A stretch of 64,000 nucleotides of DNA, from positions 20,303-84,302 of the forward strand of contig NZ_JACOOY010000012.1 of assembly GCF_014287705.1 (NCBI RefSeq), given 5' to 3'. Each line of letters begins with the position of its first letter. Position 1 is the stretch's first letter. The DNA is from Dorea_D hominis (GTDB lineage Bacteria > Bacillota > Clostridia > Lachnospirales > Lachnospiraceae). The notes beneath the pieces were generated by a model. It worked only from the letters and a program-made list of their open reading frames with translations, was not told where the DNA came from and searched no databases. The position numbers and the translations under genes were made by a program. Positions 1 through 8,597 of this stretch are shown one piece after another.

Positions 1-1
1 A

Positions 2-415
2 GTACAGACATTATTAAAAGAATGTGGAAGTACACCACTTTCTTCTGGTTCCACAATTGCGGAACTGATCCGAAGACCAGAGCTGACATATGATATGTTA
101 AAGCCGATTGATAATGCAAGACCGGATTTTCCGAAAAATCTTGCAGAAGAAGTAGCAGAGCAGGTTAATATTTGCATTAAGTATGCTGGATATATTACAA
201 GACAGATGCGACAGGTAGAGCAGTTTAAGAAGCTGGAACGTAAGAAAATACCGGAAGATATTGATTATGATAAAGTAAACAGTTTGCGTATCGAGGCGAT
301 TCAGAAGCTGAAAGAACACAGACCAGCATCAATCGGACAGGCATCCAGAATTTCCGGAGTATCTCCGGCAGACATATCAGTTCTGTTAATATACCTTGGA
401 GGGGTATATAAGTAG
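2..415 (+). CDS. mnmG: MnmG (GidA), tRNA U34 carboxymethylaminomethyl-modifying enzyme, C-terminal part
   Basis: The frame is open from base 2 and stops at 415, giving the last 137 residues of MnmG; the N-terminal FAD domain lies outside the window. The visible part is the helical C-terminal domain, including the segments RPASIGQASRISGVSPADIS and GGVYK at the very end, which are typical of the family. With MnmE it installs the cmnm5 group on wobble U34 of certain tRNAs, using FAD and methylene-tetrahydrofolate. It is followed by rsmG and parAB, the usual order near the replication origin in Firmicutes. Identification is secure; only the truncation limits it. Confidence 0.95.
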   Translation, partial: VQTLLKECGSTPLSSGSTIAELIRRPELTYDMLKPIDNARPDFPKNLAEEVAEQVNICIKYAGYITRQMRQVEQFKKLERKKIPEDIDYDKVNSLRIEAIQKLKEHRPASIGQASRISGVSPADISVLLIYLGGVYK

Positions 416-558
416 CATGGTAGCTGTTGTTTAAAAGAGTGTTTAATGGTATATAATATATATACCATTAATAACATCCAAAGAAAAATATATGTATCAT
501 AAGTTTGGGATAATATCTCAAACATTGTATATGAGAGTTGAGAGTAAAGGTAATATAT

Positions 559-1275
559 ATGCATAAAGAAATATTAAATAAAAAAATGGAAGAAATAGGG
601 ATACAGTTAAGTGATATGCAAACAGAGCAATTTCTTACTTATTATGATATGTTGATCGAACGTAATAAAGTAATGAATCTCACTGCAATTACGGAATATG
701 ACGATGTAGTAGAAAAGCATTTTGTGGATAGTGTATCTCTGATCAAGGCATTGGATGAAGAAGAAGTTAAAAATGTAATTGATATAGGGACAGGAGCAGG
801 ATTTCCGGGGATTCCATTAAAAATTGTGTTTCCACACCTTAAAGTGACATTATTGGACTCACTAAATAAAAGAATAAAATTTCTGAATGACGTTATTGGA
901 GCATTAGAATTGGAGAATATTGAAACAATTCATGGAAGAGCTGAAGATTTTGCAAAGCAGGAAATATATAGAGAACAGTATGATCTGTGCGTGTCCAGAG
1001 CAGTAGCAAATCTTGCTACTTTATCTGAATACTGCTTGCCTTATGTAAAGGTAGGGGGATATTTTATATCCTATAAGTCCGGTGAGATAGAAGAGGAATT
1101 ACAGCAATCGAAACGTGCAGTAAGTATACTTGGAGGTACACTGGGTGATGTTATAAAATTTGCACTTCCGGGAACAGATATCGGTCGTTCTTTTGTGAAA
1201 ATAAAGAAAGTAAAGAATACCGGTAAGAAATATCCAAGAAAAGCAGGATTGCCATCGAAGGAGCCATTGGTGTAA
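559..1275 (+). CDS. rsmG: RsmG (GidB), 16S rRNA m7G527 methyltransferase
   Basis: A 238-residue SAM-dependent methyltransferase that in other bacteria methylates N7 of G527 of 16S rRNA; its loss gives low-level streptomycin resistance. The SAM-binding loop is visible as DIGTGAGFPG near residue 75, followed by LLDSLNKR and the acidic-hydrophobic strands of a Rossmann fold, and length is normal for the family. The open frame extends to 538, but the ATG at 559 has an AAAGG ribosome site 9 nt upstream and matches the usual N-terminus. It lies 143 nt after mnmG in the same direction and ends before a shared terminator. Confidence 0.95.
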   Translation: MHKEILNKKMEEIGIQLSDMQTEQFLTYYDMLIERNKVMNLTAITEYDDVVEKHFVDSVSLIKALDEEEVKNVIDIGTGAGFPGIPLKIVFPHLKVTLLDSLNKRIKFLNDVIGALELENIETIHGRAEDFAKQEIYREQYDLCVSRAVANLATLSEYCLPYVKVGGYFISYKSGEIEEELQQSKRAVSILGGTLGDVIKFALPGTDIGRSFVKIKKVKNTGKKYPRKAGLPSKEPLV

Positions 1276-1294
1276 AAAGAATATAGGATAATAA

Positions 1295-1341
1295 AAAAGA
1301 TGAATGTACGTAGCGCATGGGGCAGGCACATTCATCTTTTT
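1295..1341. terminator. Bidirectional terminator between rsmG and the hydrolase
   Basis: A 12-bp perfect stem (AAAAGATGAATG at 1295-1306 with CATTCATCTTTT at 1329-1340) is flanked by an A tract on the left and a T tract on the right. It can therefore end transcription of rsmG (+) and of the convergent hydrolase gene (-). Confidence 0.85.
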
Positions 1342-1359
1342 GCTTTACCTTGTATAATA

Positions 1360-2334
1360 CTAAATTGTCGTTTCATCTTCGTAGGAAAGTATTACAGCTA
1401 ATTGCTCAATGAAAGCATCAGGTCTTTCTAATTGAGGAAGATGTTTGGTATCTTCTATTTTCATAATCTCGATAGATGGAAGAATACTTTCATATTTGCA
1501 CGCAATATCAGCATTTCGGGAATCTTCATCTCCAGATATAATGAAAATACTATTTGTTAACGATTTCATACAATGATAGACATTAACAGTTGTATAATGG
1601 CCAAGCAGACTGGATAGCAAATATTTGGATGAAGAGTGGTCCAGATGAGCTGTTTCGTAGTAGTTGTTAATATATTCCTCTTTTAATTTGTAATGATCAT
1701 AGAAATATTCGTTCTTGAATTTATCTGTAATAAGTCTCCTTTTTACTAATATATTATAGAAATAAGTGCCGAATACAGGCATATTTAGAAACCATGTCAG
1801 AGATTTACTTCTCTTTGATGGCATCTTATTTAATTTATTCACATCTTCAGGATTTACAAGTATAATGCGATTTATAAGATTTTTGTTGTTCTGTACAGCT
1901 GCAATTGCGAATGATCCAGAAATACCGGTTGCTATGACATCACAAGGTGAATCAATAACTTGATTAATGAAGTCTGTGATTAATTGCACATATAAATAAT
2001 TAGTATAAGTGATGGATGGTTTCTCGGATCTTCCGCATCCAAGCAGATCAATTGTATAAACAAGATGGCTTTTTGCCAGTTTATCAATGATTCTGTGCCA
2101 TTCATAAGATGAACTTCCGACAGAAAAATCATGAATCAGAAGAACAGGCTCACCTTCGCCATATTTCTCATAATATATATTTCCAAATTTCCAATCAAAG
2201 TAAGAACCGGCTGTGTTTTGCTCGTGATTTTCAGAAGTCGCGGAAATATCAATTATTTTATTAGCCAAATGTATAGTAAATGTTGTCAATGCAGATAATG
2301 CAGATATAGTAATAGCTTTCTTTTTCCAACTCAT
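1360..2334 (-). CDS. Alpha/beta-fold hydrolase, membrane-anchored
   Basis: A 324-residue alpha/beta hydrolase. Residues 5-28 form a single hydrophobic segment after a basic start (MSWKKKA), suggesting an N-terminal membrane anchor or uncleaved signal. The family's fold is seen in VLLIHDF (oxyanion strand), the nucleophile elbow GISGS near residue 140, an acidic segment SGDEDSR and a late catalytic-type histidine in DTKHLPQLERP. The start has an AAGGAG site just upstream. Substrate is unknown; such proteins act on esters, lactones or lipids. It stands alone on the minus strand between rsmG and the parS cluster. Confidence 0.8.
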   Translation of the reverse strand: MSWKKKAITISALSALTTFTIHLANKIIDISATSENHEQNTAGSYFDWKFGNIYYEKYGEGEPVLLIHDFSVGSSSYEWHRIIDKLAKSHLVYTIDLLGCGRSEKPSITYTNYLYVQLITDFINQVIDSPCDVIATGISGSFAIAAVQNNKNLINRIILVNPEDVNKLNKMPSKRSKSLTWFLNMPVFGTYFYNILVKRRLITDKFKNEYFYDHYKLKEEYINNYYETAHLDHSSSKYLLSSLLGHYTTVNVYHCMKSLTNSIFIISGDEDSRNADIACKYESILPSIEIMKIEDTKHLPQLERPDAFIEQLAVILSYEDETTI

Positions 2335-2454
2335 GAGTATTACTCCTTTTGCTTATATATTGTCACATCAAATGTTGATCTTCTGATTAATGGAATCAGT
2401 GAAAACGTTTGATACTACAATATAAATAATACCACATGCTAAAATTAAAGTAAA

Positions 2455-2470
2455 TGTTTCACGTGAAACA
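2455..2470. promoter_or_regulatory. parS site 1
   Basis: Perfect 16-bp palindrome TGTTTCACGTGAAACA, identical to the Spo0J/ParB-binding consensus of Firmicutes. It serves as a ParB clamp loading site and chromosome-segregation centromere. Confidence 0.95.
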
Positions 2471-2660
2471 TAGTGATACAGATGCTTTTTGGAAAATATC
2501 GTAATATATAAATGAATAGTTGTTGTGAAACATTTATTGCAAGAATTTAAAGAATGAAAGAAAACATTATTTCATAAATATTGCTGCAAGAATAATATAA
2601 CGTTGACAGTTAGAAAATTATTTTGGTTAGTCATAAATTATTCTAATATTATAAGTAATA

Positions 2661-2676
2661 TGTTTCACGTGAAACA
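2661..2676. promoter_or_regulatory. parS site 2
   Basis: Second perfect copy of TGTTTCACGTGAAACA, in the same intergenic region. Confidence 0.95.
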
Positions 2677-3032
2677 TATACAATATGGGACGATGAATTT
2701 TATAATTTGAAGAAAGAATATGTAATTGTAAATTATATGTAATTATAAATAAATCATCATAAAATCAGGACGTTAATTTTCTTTACTTGCTTATAAATAA
2801 ATTGATATGTTTAAAACAATTACAACAGTATAAGACAAAATTAAGATAATATTAAAGATACGAATAAAATTTAATGATATAATATGATACCGGAATCAAA
2901 AGTTGCTTGTAAATTGTTCTATGCTGTGTGCCGCCAAAGAGATCAGTCTTAAACGTTATATTCTAAAGACAGTCTAATTATTATAGTAAGCAGGTAATAT
3001 TCATTAAGATTATAAATAGACAAAAATATAAA

Positions 3033-3048
3033 TGTTTCACGTGAAACA
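3033..3048. promoter_or_regulatory. parS site 3
   Basis: Third perfect copy of the 16-bp parS palindrome, about 100 bp upstream of the parA start. Confidence 0.95.
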
Positions 3049-3070
3049 ATTATAAAAAAGTGAAAAATTA

Positions 3071-3086
3071 TGTTTCACGTGAAACA
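3071..3086. promoter_or_regulatory. parS site 4
   Basis: Fourth perfect parS copy, centre to centre 38 bp from site 3 and 65 bp upstream of parA. Its closeness to the parA start could let ParB spreading affect parAB transcription (inference). Confidence 0.95.
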
Positions 3087-3150
3087 TTTATAGAAAAGTA
3101 AAATAAAAAATGCTATACTAGAAGAAGCTCAAAATAGAAAGGTGATAAAA

Positions 3151-3912
3151 ATGGGAAGAGTTATAGCTATTGCCAACCAAAAAGGTGGAGTGGGAAAAAC
3201 AACTACAGCTATCAACTTATCGGCATGCCTTGCGGAAAAAGGACAGAAAGTTCTGGCGGTGGATATGGATCCGCAGGGAAATATGACAAGTGGATTAGGT
3301 GTTGATAAAAATAATGTTGAAAACACAGTGTATGATTTGATTATAGGAGAATCATCAATTAATGAAGTGATTGTGAGGGATGTTCTGGAAAATCTGGATA
3401 TAATACCAACAAGTATTGATTTGTCCGGAGCGGAAATTGAGCTTCTTGATGTAGATGAAAAAGAGTATATTATAAGAAATGCGATTGCAAATATTAAAGA
3501 AGACTATGATTATATAGTAATTGACTGTCCACCATCTTTGAGTATGCTGACAATTAATGCAATGACTACAGCAGATTCTGTATTAGTTCCTATTCAGTGT
3601 GAATATTACGCGCTGGAAGGGTTAAGCCAGCTGATTCATACAGTCGAGTTGGTTCGTGATCGTCTGAACCCGCAACTGACAATAGAAGGTGTTGTGTTTA
3701 CAATGTATGATGCAAGAACTAATCTTTCGTTGCAAGTCGTTGAAAATGTAAAAGATAACTTAGATCAGACAATATATAAAACAATTATTCCTCGCAATAT
3801 TCGATTGGCAGAAGCACCGAGTTATGGTATGCCGATTAACAAATATGATCCAAAATCTGCAGGTGCAGACAGTTATATGCGCCTGGCGGATGAGGTGATG
3901 GAAAAAGAATAA
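3151..3912 (+). CDS. parA: Chromosome partitioning ATPase ParA (Soj)
   Basis: A 253-residue deviant Walker-type ATPase. The P-loop KGGVGKTT sits near residue 12, followed by the DMDPQGN and DCPPSL motifs of ParA/Soj. Dimerisation on ATP and nonspecific DNA binding, reversed by ParB, drive origin segregation and, in Bacillus, control DnaA. An in-frame GTG at 3142 exists, but the ATG at 3151 is placed correctly after the AGAAAGGTG ribosome site. Chromosomal, because it is embedded in the mnmG-rsmG-parAB-serS context with parS sites upstream; a second, unrelated ParA lies in the ICE at 9,482. Confidence 0.97.
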   Translation: MGRVIAIANQKGGVGKTTTAINLSACLAEKGQKVLAVDMDPQGNMTSGLGVDKNNVENTVYDLIIGESSINEVIVRDVLENLDIIPTSIDLSGAEIELLDVDEKEYIIRNAIANIKEDYDYIVIDCPPSLSMLTINAMTTADSVLVPIQCEYYALEGLSQLIHTVELVRDRLNPQLTIEGVVFTMYDARTNLSLQVVENVKDNLDQTIYKTIIPRNIRLAEAPSYGMPINKYDPKSAGADSYMRLADEVMEKE

Positions 3913-3943
3913 TACGGAAAATAATGCAGGAGGCGAATGAGAG

Positions 3944-4858
3944 ATGGCGGTTAAGAAAAAAGGTCTTGGAAAAGGTCTTGATAGTTTGATACCGGATAAT
4001 AAACCGGCTAAGAAAAATACAGAGACGGTACAAAAAGCTGAAGAGAAAAAAGAAGAAATGAAAGACGGCGTTCAGATGATGAAAATCAGCATGATCGAAC
4101 CAAACCGAGAGCAGCCGAGAAAGAAGTTCGAGGAAGATGCATTACTTGAGCTCGCTGATTCTATCAAACTTCATGGGGTTTTGCAGCCGTTGCTTGTCAG
4201 AAAAATTAAAGATTATTATGAGATTATTGCAGGCGAAAGAAGATGGCGTGCAGCAAAGTTGGCCGGTATCAAAGAGGTACCTGTAATAGTAAAAGAATAC
4301 AGTGAACAGGAAATTGTGGAAATTCGTTTGATTGAAAATATTCAGAGAGAAAATCTGAACCCAATCGAAGAAGCTATGGCATTTAAAAAACTTCTCGAAG
4401 AATTTCAATTGAAACAGGATGAAGTCGCAGATCGAGTTTCAAAAAGTCGTACCGCTGTAACAAACTCTATGCGCTTGCTGAAACTGGATGATAAAGTACA
4501 GCAGATGATTATTGATGAGATGATTTCTACAGGACATGCAAGAGCGCTGCTGGCAATTGACGATAAGAAATTACAGTATGAGCTTGCAAATCGTATTTTC
4601 GATGAAAAATTAAGTGTACGTGAAACAGAAAAGCTGGTTAAGGAGATTAAGAATCCGAAAAAACCAAAAGAAAAGAAAGCAGTAGAGAATGAATTTGTTT
4701 ATAAAGATCTGGAAAACCGTATGAAAGAAGTTATGGGAACGAAGGTCAGTATTGCATCAAAAAGCAATGGAAAAGGTAAAATAGAAATAGAGTATTATTC
4801 AGAAAAAGAATTAGAACGTATGTTCGAGATGATTATGACAATAGGAAAGGAAGAATAA
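3944..4858 (+). CDS. parB: Chromosome partitioning protein ParB (Spo0J)
   Basis: A 304-residue CTP-dependent DNA clamp. After a basic N-terminus (KKKGLGKGLDSLIP, the ParA-stimulating peptide of the family) comes the ParB/Srx domain with the CTP-binding GERRWRAAKLAG near residue 95, the ENIQRENLNPIEEA motif, a helix-turn-helix (DEVADRVSKSRTAV) that reads parS, and a C-terminal dimerisation domain. It follows parA by 31 nt, with an AGGAGG site upstream of its ATG. The four perfect parS sites upstream of parA are its expected targets. Confidence 0.97.
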   Translation: MAVKKKGLGKGLDSLIPDNKPAKKNTETVQKAEEKKEEMKDGVQMMKISMIEPNREQPRKKFEEDALLELADSIKLHGVLQPLLVRKIKDYYEIIAGERRWRAAKLAGIKEVPVIVKEYSEQEIVEIRLIENIQRENLNPIEEAMAFKKLLEEFQLKQDEVADRVSKSRTAVTNSMRLLKLDDKVQQMIIDEMISTGHARALLAIDDKKLQYELANRIFDEKLSVRETEKLVKEIKNPKKPKEKKAVENEFVYKDLENRMKEVMGTKVSIASKSNGKGKIEIEYYSEKELERMFEMIMTIGKEE

Positions 4859-4864
4859 GAACTT

Positions 4865-5392
4865 ATGGAAAGCAAAATCTTAAGTACAATAGGGATTGAT
4901 CCGGGAATCATTATTATCTTAATGTTGATTTTGATTATTGTGTTGTTTATCCTTACTGTAAATGTTACAATGAACTACAATAGGCTAAAAAGCAGCTATC
5001 AGACGTTTATGAAAGGAAAAGACGGTAAAACTCTTGAAGAGAGCATGAAAGAACGCTATACAGATCTTGAATCCGTAGTAAAAGTTGTAAAACAGAACCG
5101 TCTTGACATTCGTGAACTGAACCGGAAGATGGATAGAAATTACCAGAAGATTGGTGTTGTGAAATACGATGCATTTAACGAAATGGGAGGTAAACTTAGT
5201 TTCGTACTTGCACTGTTGGATAATCGTAATAATGGATTTATCCTGAATGCAATGCATAGTAGAGAAGGCTGTTACACTTATGTAAAAGAAATTGTTAAAG
5301 GTGAGAGCTTTGTTGAACTTGCTGAGGAAGAGGCAGAAGCACTGGATAAAGCGATTTTCCAGGAATATACACCGGAAACTGTAGAAAAATAG
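4865..5392 (+). CDS. DUF4446 family membrane protein
   Basis: A 175-residue protein starting 6 nt after parB, so probably cotranscribed. Residues 12-36 are one hydrophobic transmembrane helix; then comes a coiled-coil-like charged segment (about 55-95), and a compact C-terminal domain with VGVVKYDAFNEMGGKLSF-type sequence that I recognise as DUF4446. The family is regularly found directly downstream of parB in Clostridia; its role is unknown. A link to chromosome organisation at the membrane is only suggested by position. Confidence 0.85.
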   Translation: MESKILSTIGIDPGIIIILMLILIIVLFILTVNVTMNYNRLKSSYQTFMKGKDGKTLEESMKERYTDLESVVKVVKQNRLDIRELNRKMDRNYQKIGVVKYDAFNEMGGKLSFVLALLDNRNNGFILNAMHSREGCYTYVKEIVKGESFVELAEEEAEALDKAIFQEYTPETVEK

Positions 5393-5482
5393 CAGTAAAA
5401 TGTAAAACTATTATATAAGGTAATTATAAAACTAAAGGATAATAATAAACCTATATTAATTACAAAATGAGGAGGATACAAT

Positions 5483-6769
5483 ATGTTAGACATTAAATTT
5501 TTAAGAATGAACCCAGATGTGGTGAAGCAGAATATTAAGAATAAATTCCAGGATGAAAAACTTCCATTAGTGGACAAAGTAATCGAGCTGGATCAGAAAA
5601 ACAGAGATATCAAACAGGAAGTAGAAGCTCTTCGTGCAGAGAGAAATAAAATTTCCAAAGAAATCGGTGCATGTATGGCACATGGTAAGAAAGAAGAAGC
5701 AGAAGAACTGAAGAAAAAAGTACAGGCAAATGCAGATCGTGTAGAAAGCCTGTCAGCTGAAGAAAAAGATGTAGAAGCTGAAATTAAGAAGATCATGATG
5801 GTCATCCCGAACATCATTGATCCGTCTGTTCCGATTGGAAAAGATGACAGCGAGAATGTAGAGATTGAGAAATTTGGTGAGCCGGTTGTTCCAGATTACG
5901 AAATCCCGTATCACACAGATATTATGGAAAGTTTTGATGGTATAGATCTTGAGGCAGCAGGAAAAGTAGCAGGAAACGGTTTCTACTACCTGATGGGAGA
6001 TATTGCAAGACTTCATTCCGCAGTAATATCTTATGCACGTGATTTCATGATCGACCGTGGATTTACTTACTGTATCCCGCCGTTTATGATCAGAAGTAAC
6101 GTTGTAACAGGTGTTATGAGTTTTGCAGAGATGGATTCCATGATGTATAAGATCGAAGGAGAGGATCTTTACCTGATCGGAACAAGTGAACACTCTATGA
6201 TCGGTAAATTTATTGATACAATGACTAAAGAAGAAGAACTGCCAAAGACACTGACAAGTTACTCTCCATGCTTCCGTAAAGAAAAAGGTGCACACGGTAT
6301 CGAAGAAAGAGGTGTATATCGTATTCACCAGTTTGAAAAGCAGGAAATGATTGTTGTATGTAAACCGGAAGAAAGCAAACAGTGGTATGATAAGTTATGG
6401 AAAAATACAGTAGATCTGTTCCGCTCTATGGACATCCCGGTACGTACACTGGAATGTTGCTCTGGTGACCTTGCAGACCTGAAAGTAAAATCATGTGATG
6501 TTGAAGCATGGTCTCCAAGACAGAAAAAATATTTTGAAGTAGGTAGTTGTTCAAACCTTGGAGATGCTCAGGCAAGAAGACTTGGTATCCGTGTTAAAGG
6601 AGCAGATGGAAGCAAATATTTCGCTCATACATTAAATAATACAGTTGTTGCTCCACCGAGAATGTTAATCGCGTTCTTGGAGAACAATTTACAGGCTGAC
6701 GGATCTGTCAAGATTCCGGAAGTTCTCAGACCGTATATGGGTGGTAAGAGCGAGATCAGACCAAAATAA
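5483..6769 (+). CDS. serS: Seryl-tRNA synthetase
   Basis: A 428-residue class II aminoacyl-tRNA synthetase charging tRNA-Ser (and tRNA-Sec). The N-terminal long antiparallel coiled coil (about 25-100) that grips the tRNA is followed by the catalytic core: motif 2 with FRKEKGAHG near residue 270 and motif 3 with NNTVVAPPRMLIAFLENN near 390. Length and C-terminus are typical. The ATG has an AGGAGG site. No T-box leader is evident in the 90 nt between DUF4446 and serS. Confidence 0.97.
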   Translation: MLDIKFLRMNPDVVKQNIKNKFQDEKLPLVDKVIELDQKNRDIKQEVEALRAERNKISKEIGACMAHGKKEEAEELKKKVQANADRVESLSAEEKDVEAEIKKIMMVIPNIIDPSVPIGKDDSENVEIEKFGEPVVPDYEIPYHTDIMESFDGIDLEAAGKVAGNGFYYLMGDIARLHSAVISYARDFMIDRGFTYCIPPFMIRSNVVTGVMSFAEMDSMMYKIEGEDLYLIGTSEHSMIGKFIDTMTKEEELPKTLTSYSPCFRKEKGAHGIEERGVYRIHQFEKQEMIVVCKPEESKQWYDKLWKNTVDLFRSMDIPVRTLECCSGDLADLKVKSCDVEAWSPRQKKYFEVGSCSNLGDAQARRLGIRVKGADGSKYFAHTLNNTVVAPPRMLIAFLENNLQADGSVKIPEVLRPYMGGKSEIRPK

Positions 6770-6790
6770 TACCGGAATAAATGTGTAAAT

Positions 6791-6799
6791 TGTGGATAA
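6791..6799 (-). promoter_or_regulatory. Single consensus DnaA box
   Basis: TGTGGATAA reads as a perfect TTATCCACA DnaA box on the minus strand, followed 5 bp later by an imperfect second motif (AGTCCACA). It lies in the 77-bp gap between serS and the DUF3881 gene. One box alone does not make an origin; it may be a titration or regulatory site. Confidence 0.45.
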
Positions 6800-6846
6800 A
6801 TAAGTCCACAGCGAATGACTCCGGGGATAATTAATGAGGAAGTAAA

Positions 6847-7725
6847 ATGCATCAATATTTAACTGCAATTGGAATGGAAAGTGTAAAGTCAAAACAAGAA
6901 CTGGATCGTTTATTGCAGGGGCTGGAGCAGGAGAATAATGAACGTGCTGTAATGTCTGTAACTGCAGATAAATATGACCGGTGCGAGTATAAAAAAGAAT
7001 TTGCAAAAAATATTGGAATTGCAGCGGGTGGATTTCAGGACAGTAATGGAATATTTGAAAGAGAATATATATATCCTTATTTTTACGGAACCGGAATTAC
7101 AACATATGCAGATGTAACGGTGGAAAGAACAAAGGATCAACAGTCCTACATCGGCATCTGTGAAGATGTGAAAATAGGTGTTACATTAATGTTCCGGATT
7201 CAGAATTATATGGAATATCTGAAAAAGAAATGGCATCCGCAGGAGCCGGGAGGTTATGACTCTATTACATTATCCGGGCTGTGCAATGAGGGAAAGATTC
7301 TCCTGCCGGTAATGAAGGACGAATCACAGAAACAGCAGCAGTCGGAAGATGTGCATAACCGGATGATGCTTGTCAGTGCTGCAAGAGCCGGAGATGCGGA
7401 AGCAATCGAGAATCTGGCGTTGGATGATATAGACATTTACACAAAAGTATCAAGAAGGCTGATTAAAGAAGATGTATTCAGTATTGTAGATACATACATC
7501 ATGCCTTACAGTGTAGAGTGTGACCGGTATTCCATCCTGGGTGTGATAACAGGTGTGCAGATTGTGGAAAACATTTACACAAAAGAGGAACTCTATGTGA
7601 TGAATCTGGAAGTAAATGACCTAAAATTCGATGTCTGCGTGCCGGTTCACCGAGTATTTGGAGAGCCGAAAGCCGGACGCCGGTTCAAAGGAAAAATCTG
7701 GATGCAAGGGCGGATTAATTTTTAG
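6847..7725 (+). CDS. DUF3881 family protein
   Basis: A 292-residue soluble protein without signal peptide or membrane segment. I recognise it as DUF3881 (start MHQYLTAIGMES, later ILLPVMKDE and VCVPVHRVFGEPKAGRRFKG), a family largely confined to Lachnospiraceae and commonly found next to serS. It supports the taxonomic placement. Function unknown. A GAGGAAG site precedes the ATG. The last chromosomal core gene before the tRNA-Arg insertion site. Confidence 0.8.
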   Translation: MHQYLTAIGMESVKSKQELDRLLQGLEQENNERAVMSVTADKYDRCEYKKEFAKNIGIAAGGFQDSNGIFEREYIYPYFYGTGITTYADVTVERTKDQQSYIGICEDVKIGVTLMFRIQNYMEYLKKKWHPQEPGGYDSITLSGLCNEGKILLPVMKDESQKQQQSEDVHNRMMLVSAARAGDAEAIENLALDDIDIYTKVSRRLIKEDVFSIVDTYIMPYSVECDRYSILGVITGVQIVENIYTKEELYVMNLEVNDLKFDVCVPVHRVFGEPKAGRRFKGKIWMQGRINF

Positions 7726-8101
7726 TTGTTTGTGGGCAATTCTGCAGGTGATTTATTTGCAATAAGATCTGTTTAGAAAGAAATGTAGATTTTTATATGC
7801 CAGAGTGTTATAATAACATTCTGGCAATAAGTCTTGTTAGTTTAACTGATAAAATAAGCGCCTCCTAAGAGAAAGCCGAGGCATTCCCCAAAGGGAAAAA
7901 ATGAAAAACAACTTTCAGTTCGAATCTATTCTGAAAAATGCTAATGGTGACAACAAAGCATTCCCCAAATGGGGGAACGTTCTAATGTTACCAAATCAAA
8001 AAAATCTGTAGATTGACAACTCGAAAAAGAGTTGATAATCTTATATATGGCCGAAGGGAAAAATCCTAGAAACCCAGTAAAATCAAGGGTTTGCGGCATG
8101 T
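7726..8101. other. Gene-free stretch left of the tRNA, with palindromes
   Basis: 376 bases with no credible gene. It holds a near-perfect hairpin at 7799-7827 (TGCCAGAGTGTTA arm with TAACATTCTGGCA) without a T tract, and two copies of the 12-mer GCATTCCCCAAA (7881-7892 and 7959-7970), each forming a C-run/G-run palindrome (7884-7897 and 7961-7977). An 11-mer CGCCTCCTAAG at 7858-7868 repeats the anticodon-loop sequence of the tRNA-Arg gene downstream. Possibly scar DNA from earlier insertions at the tRNA (inference). Confidence 0.5.
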
Positions 8102-8175
8102 GTCGTCATAGCTCAGCTGGATAGAGCACTCGCCTCCTAAGCGAGGGGTCGGAGGTTCAAATCCTCTTGGCGACG
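8102..8175 (+). tRNA. tRNA-Arg (anticodon CCU)
   Basis: A complete cloverleaf of 74 nt: acceptor arm GTCGTCA with TGGCGAC, D-arm GCTC..GAGC, anticodon stem CTCGC/GCGAG around the loop CTCCTAA (anticodon CCT, reading AGG), T-arm GGAGG..CCTCT with TTCAAAT. The CCA end is not encoded. It is followed immediately by a terminator and by plasmid-type replication genes. tRNA genes, including tRNA-Arg(CCU), are frequent integration sites for tyrosine-recombinase elements, so this is probably the left attachment site of the ICE. Confidence 0.95.
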
Positions 8176-8182
8176 GGCTTCA

Positions 8183-8226
8183 AAGCGTTCGAAAATGTTA
8201 GCTGGATTAGCTGACAACGAACGCTT
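8183..8226 (+). terminator. tRNA terminator-like hairpin enclosing two iteron motifs
   Basis: AAGCGTTCG (8183-8191) pairs with CGAACGCTT (8218-8226), followed by TTGTTATTTTC, just after the tRNA. Two TTAGCTG motifs sit in its loop, so the structure is at the junction between tRNA and element. Confidence 0.6.
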
Positions 8227-8502
8227 TTGTTATTTTCAAATCACGTTCGTGACACAAAATTCCATTCAAAATGATCAATTTCCAGCTAACGCAATCCGAT
8301 TTTTGTTAGCTGACAGCTAATCAAAATTACCGGTTTGCAAACATGGGTTTTAAGAAGTCCAGCTAACATTTGGGTTCCGCTCCGTTGTCACCCCTTATTC
8401 GGGGATGTAAATCAGAGAAAAGGCGGGAAAAGAAACAATCTCTCCCAAACCTGCAAACATAAATTAGCTGAAACAGTATTCAATTCTATTAGCTACAGCT
8501 AA
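8198..8502. repeat. Iteron-like cluster of TTAGCTG / CAGCTAA motifs
   Basis: Eight exact copies of a 7-mer in both orientations plus one variant: TTAGCTG at 8198, 8207, 8306 and 8464, CAGCTAA at 8283, 8314, 8360 and 8496, and TTAGCTA at 8489. Copies at 8306/8314 form a perfect 7-1-7 inverted repeat and those at 8489/8496 an abutting one. All lie within 305 bp directly upstream of the element's parB-parA-parB-repA genes, the expected place for a partition centromere or an iteron-type binding region. Which of the two cannot be told from sequence. Confidence 0.7.
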
Positions 8503-8597
8503 TGGTCAAACAGCAATGTCTGTTTGGAACTTTACTATCTATAAAAGTTCCAGGCAGGCATTTTTTATTTCCTGAATCCTGGAGGAAAGGAGTCAAG

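Larger units (their letters stand above)
2335..3150. other. Intergenic AT-rich region holding the chromosomal centromere (four parS)
   Basis: 816 bases without a believable gene on either strand. It is strongly A+T-rich and contains four perfect copies of the 16-bp ParB-binding palindrome, listed separately, at spacings of about 206, 372 and 38 bp. The promoter of parA must lie in its right end. Between the parS sites I see no further recognisable element. Confidence 0.8.

Noticed and set aside
8502..8597. N-terminal extension of the first ICE ParB to 8,502
   Set aside because: It would run through the iteron motifs, lacks a ribosome site, and the family N-terminus fits the ATG at 8,598.
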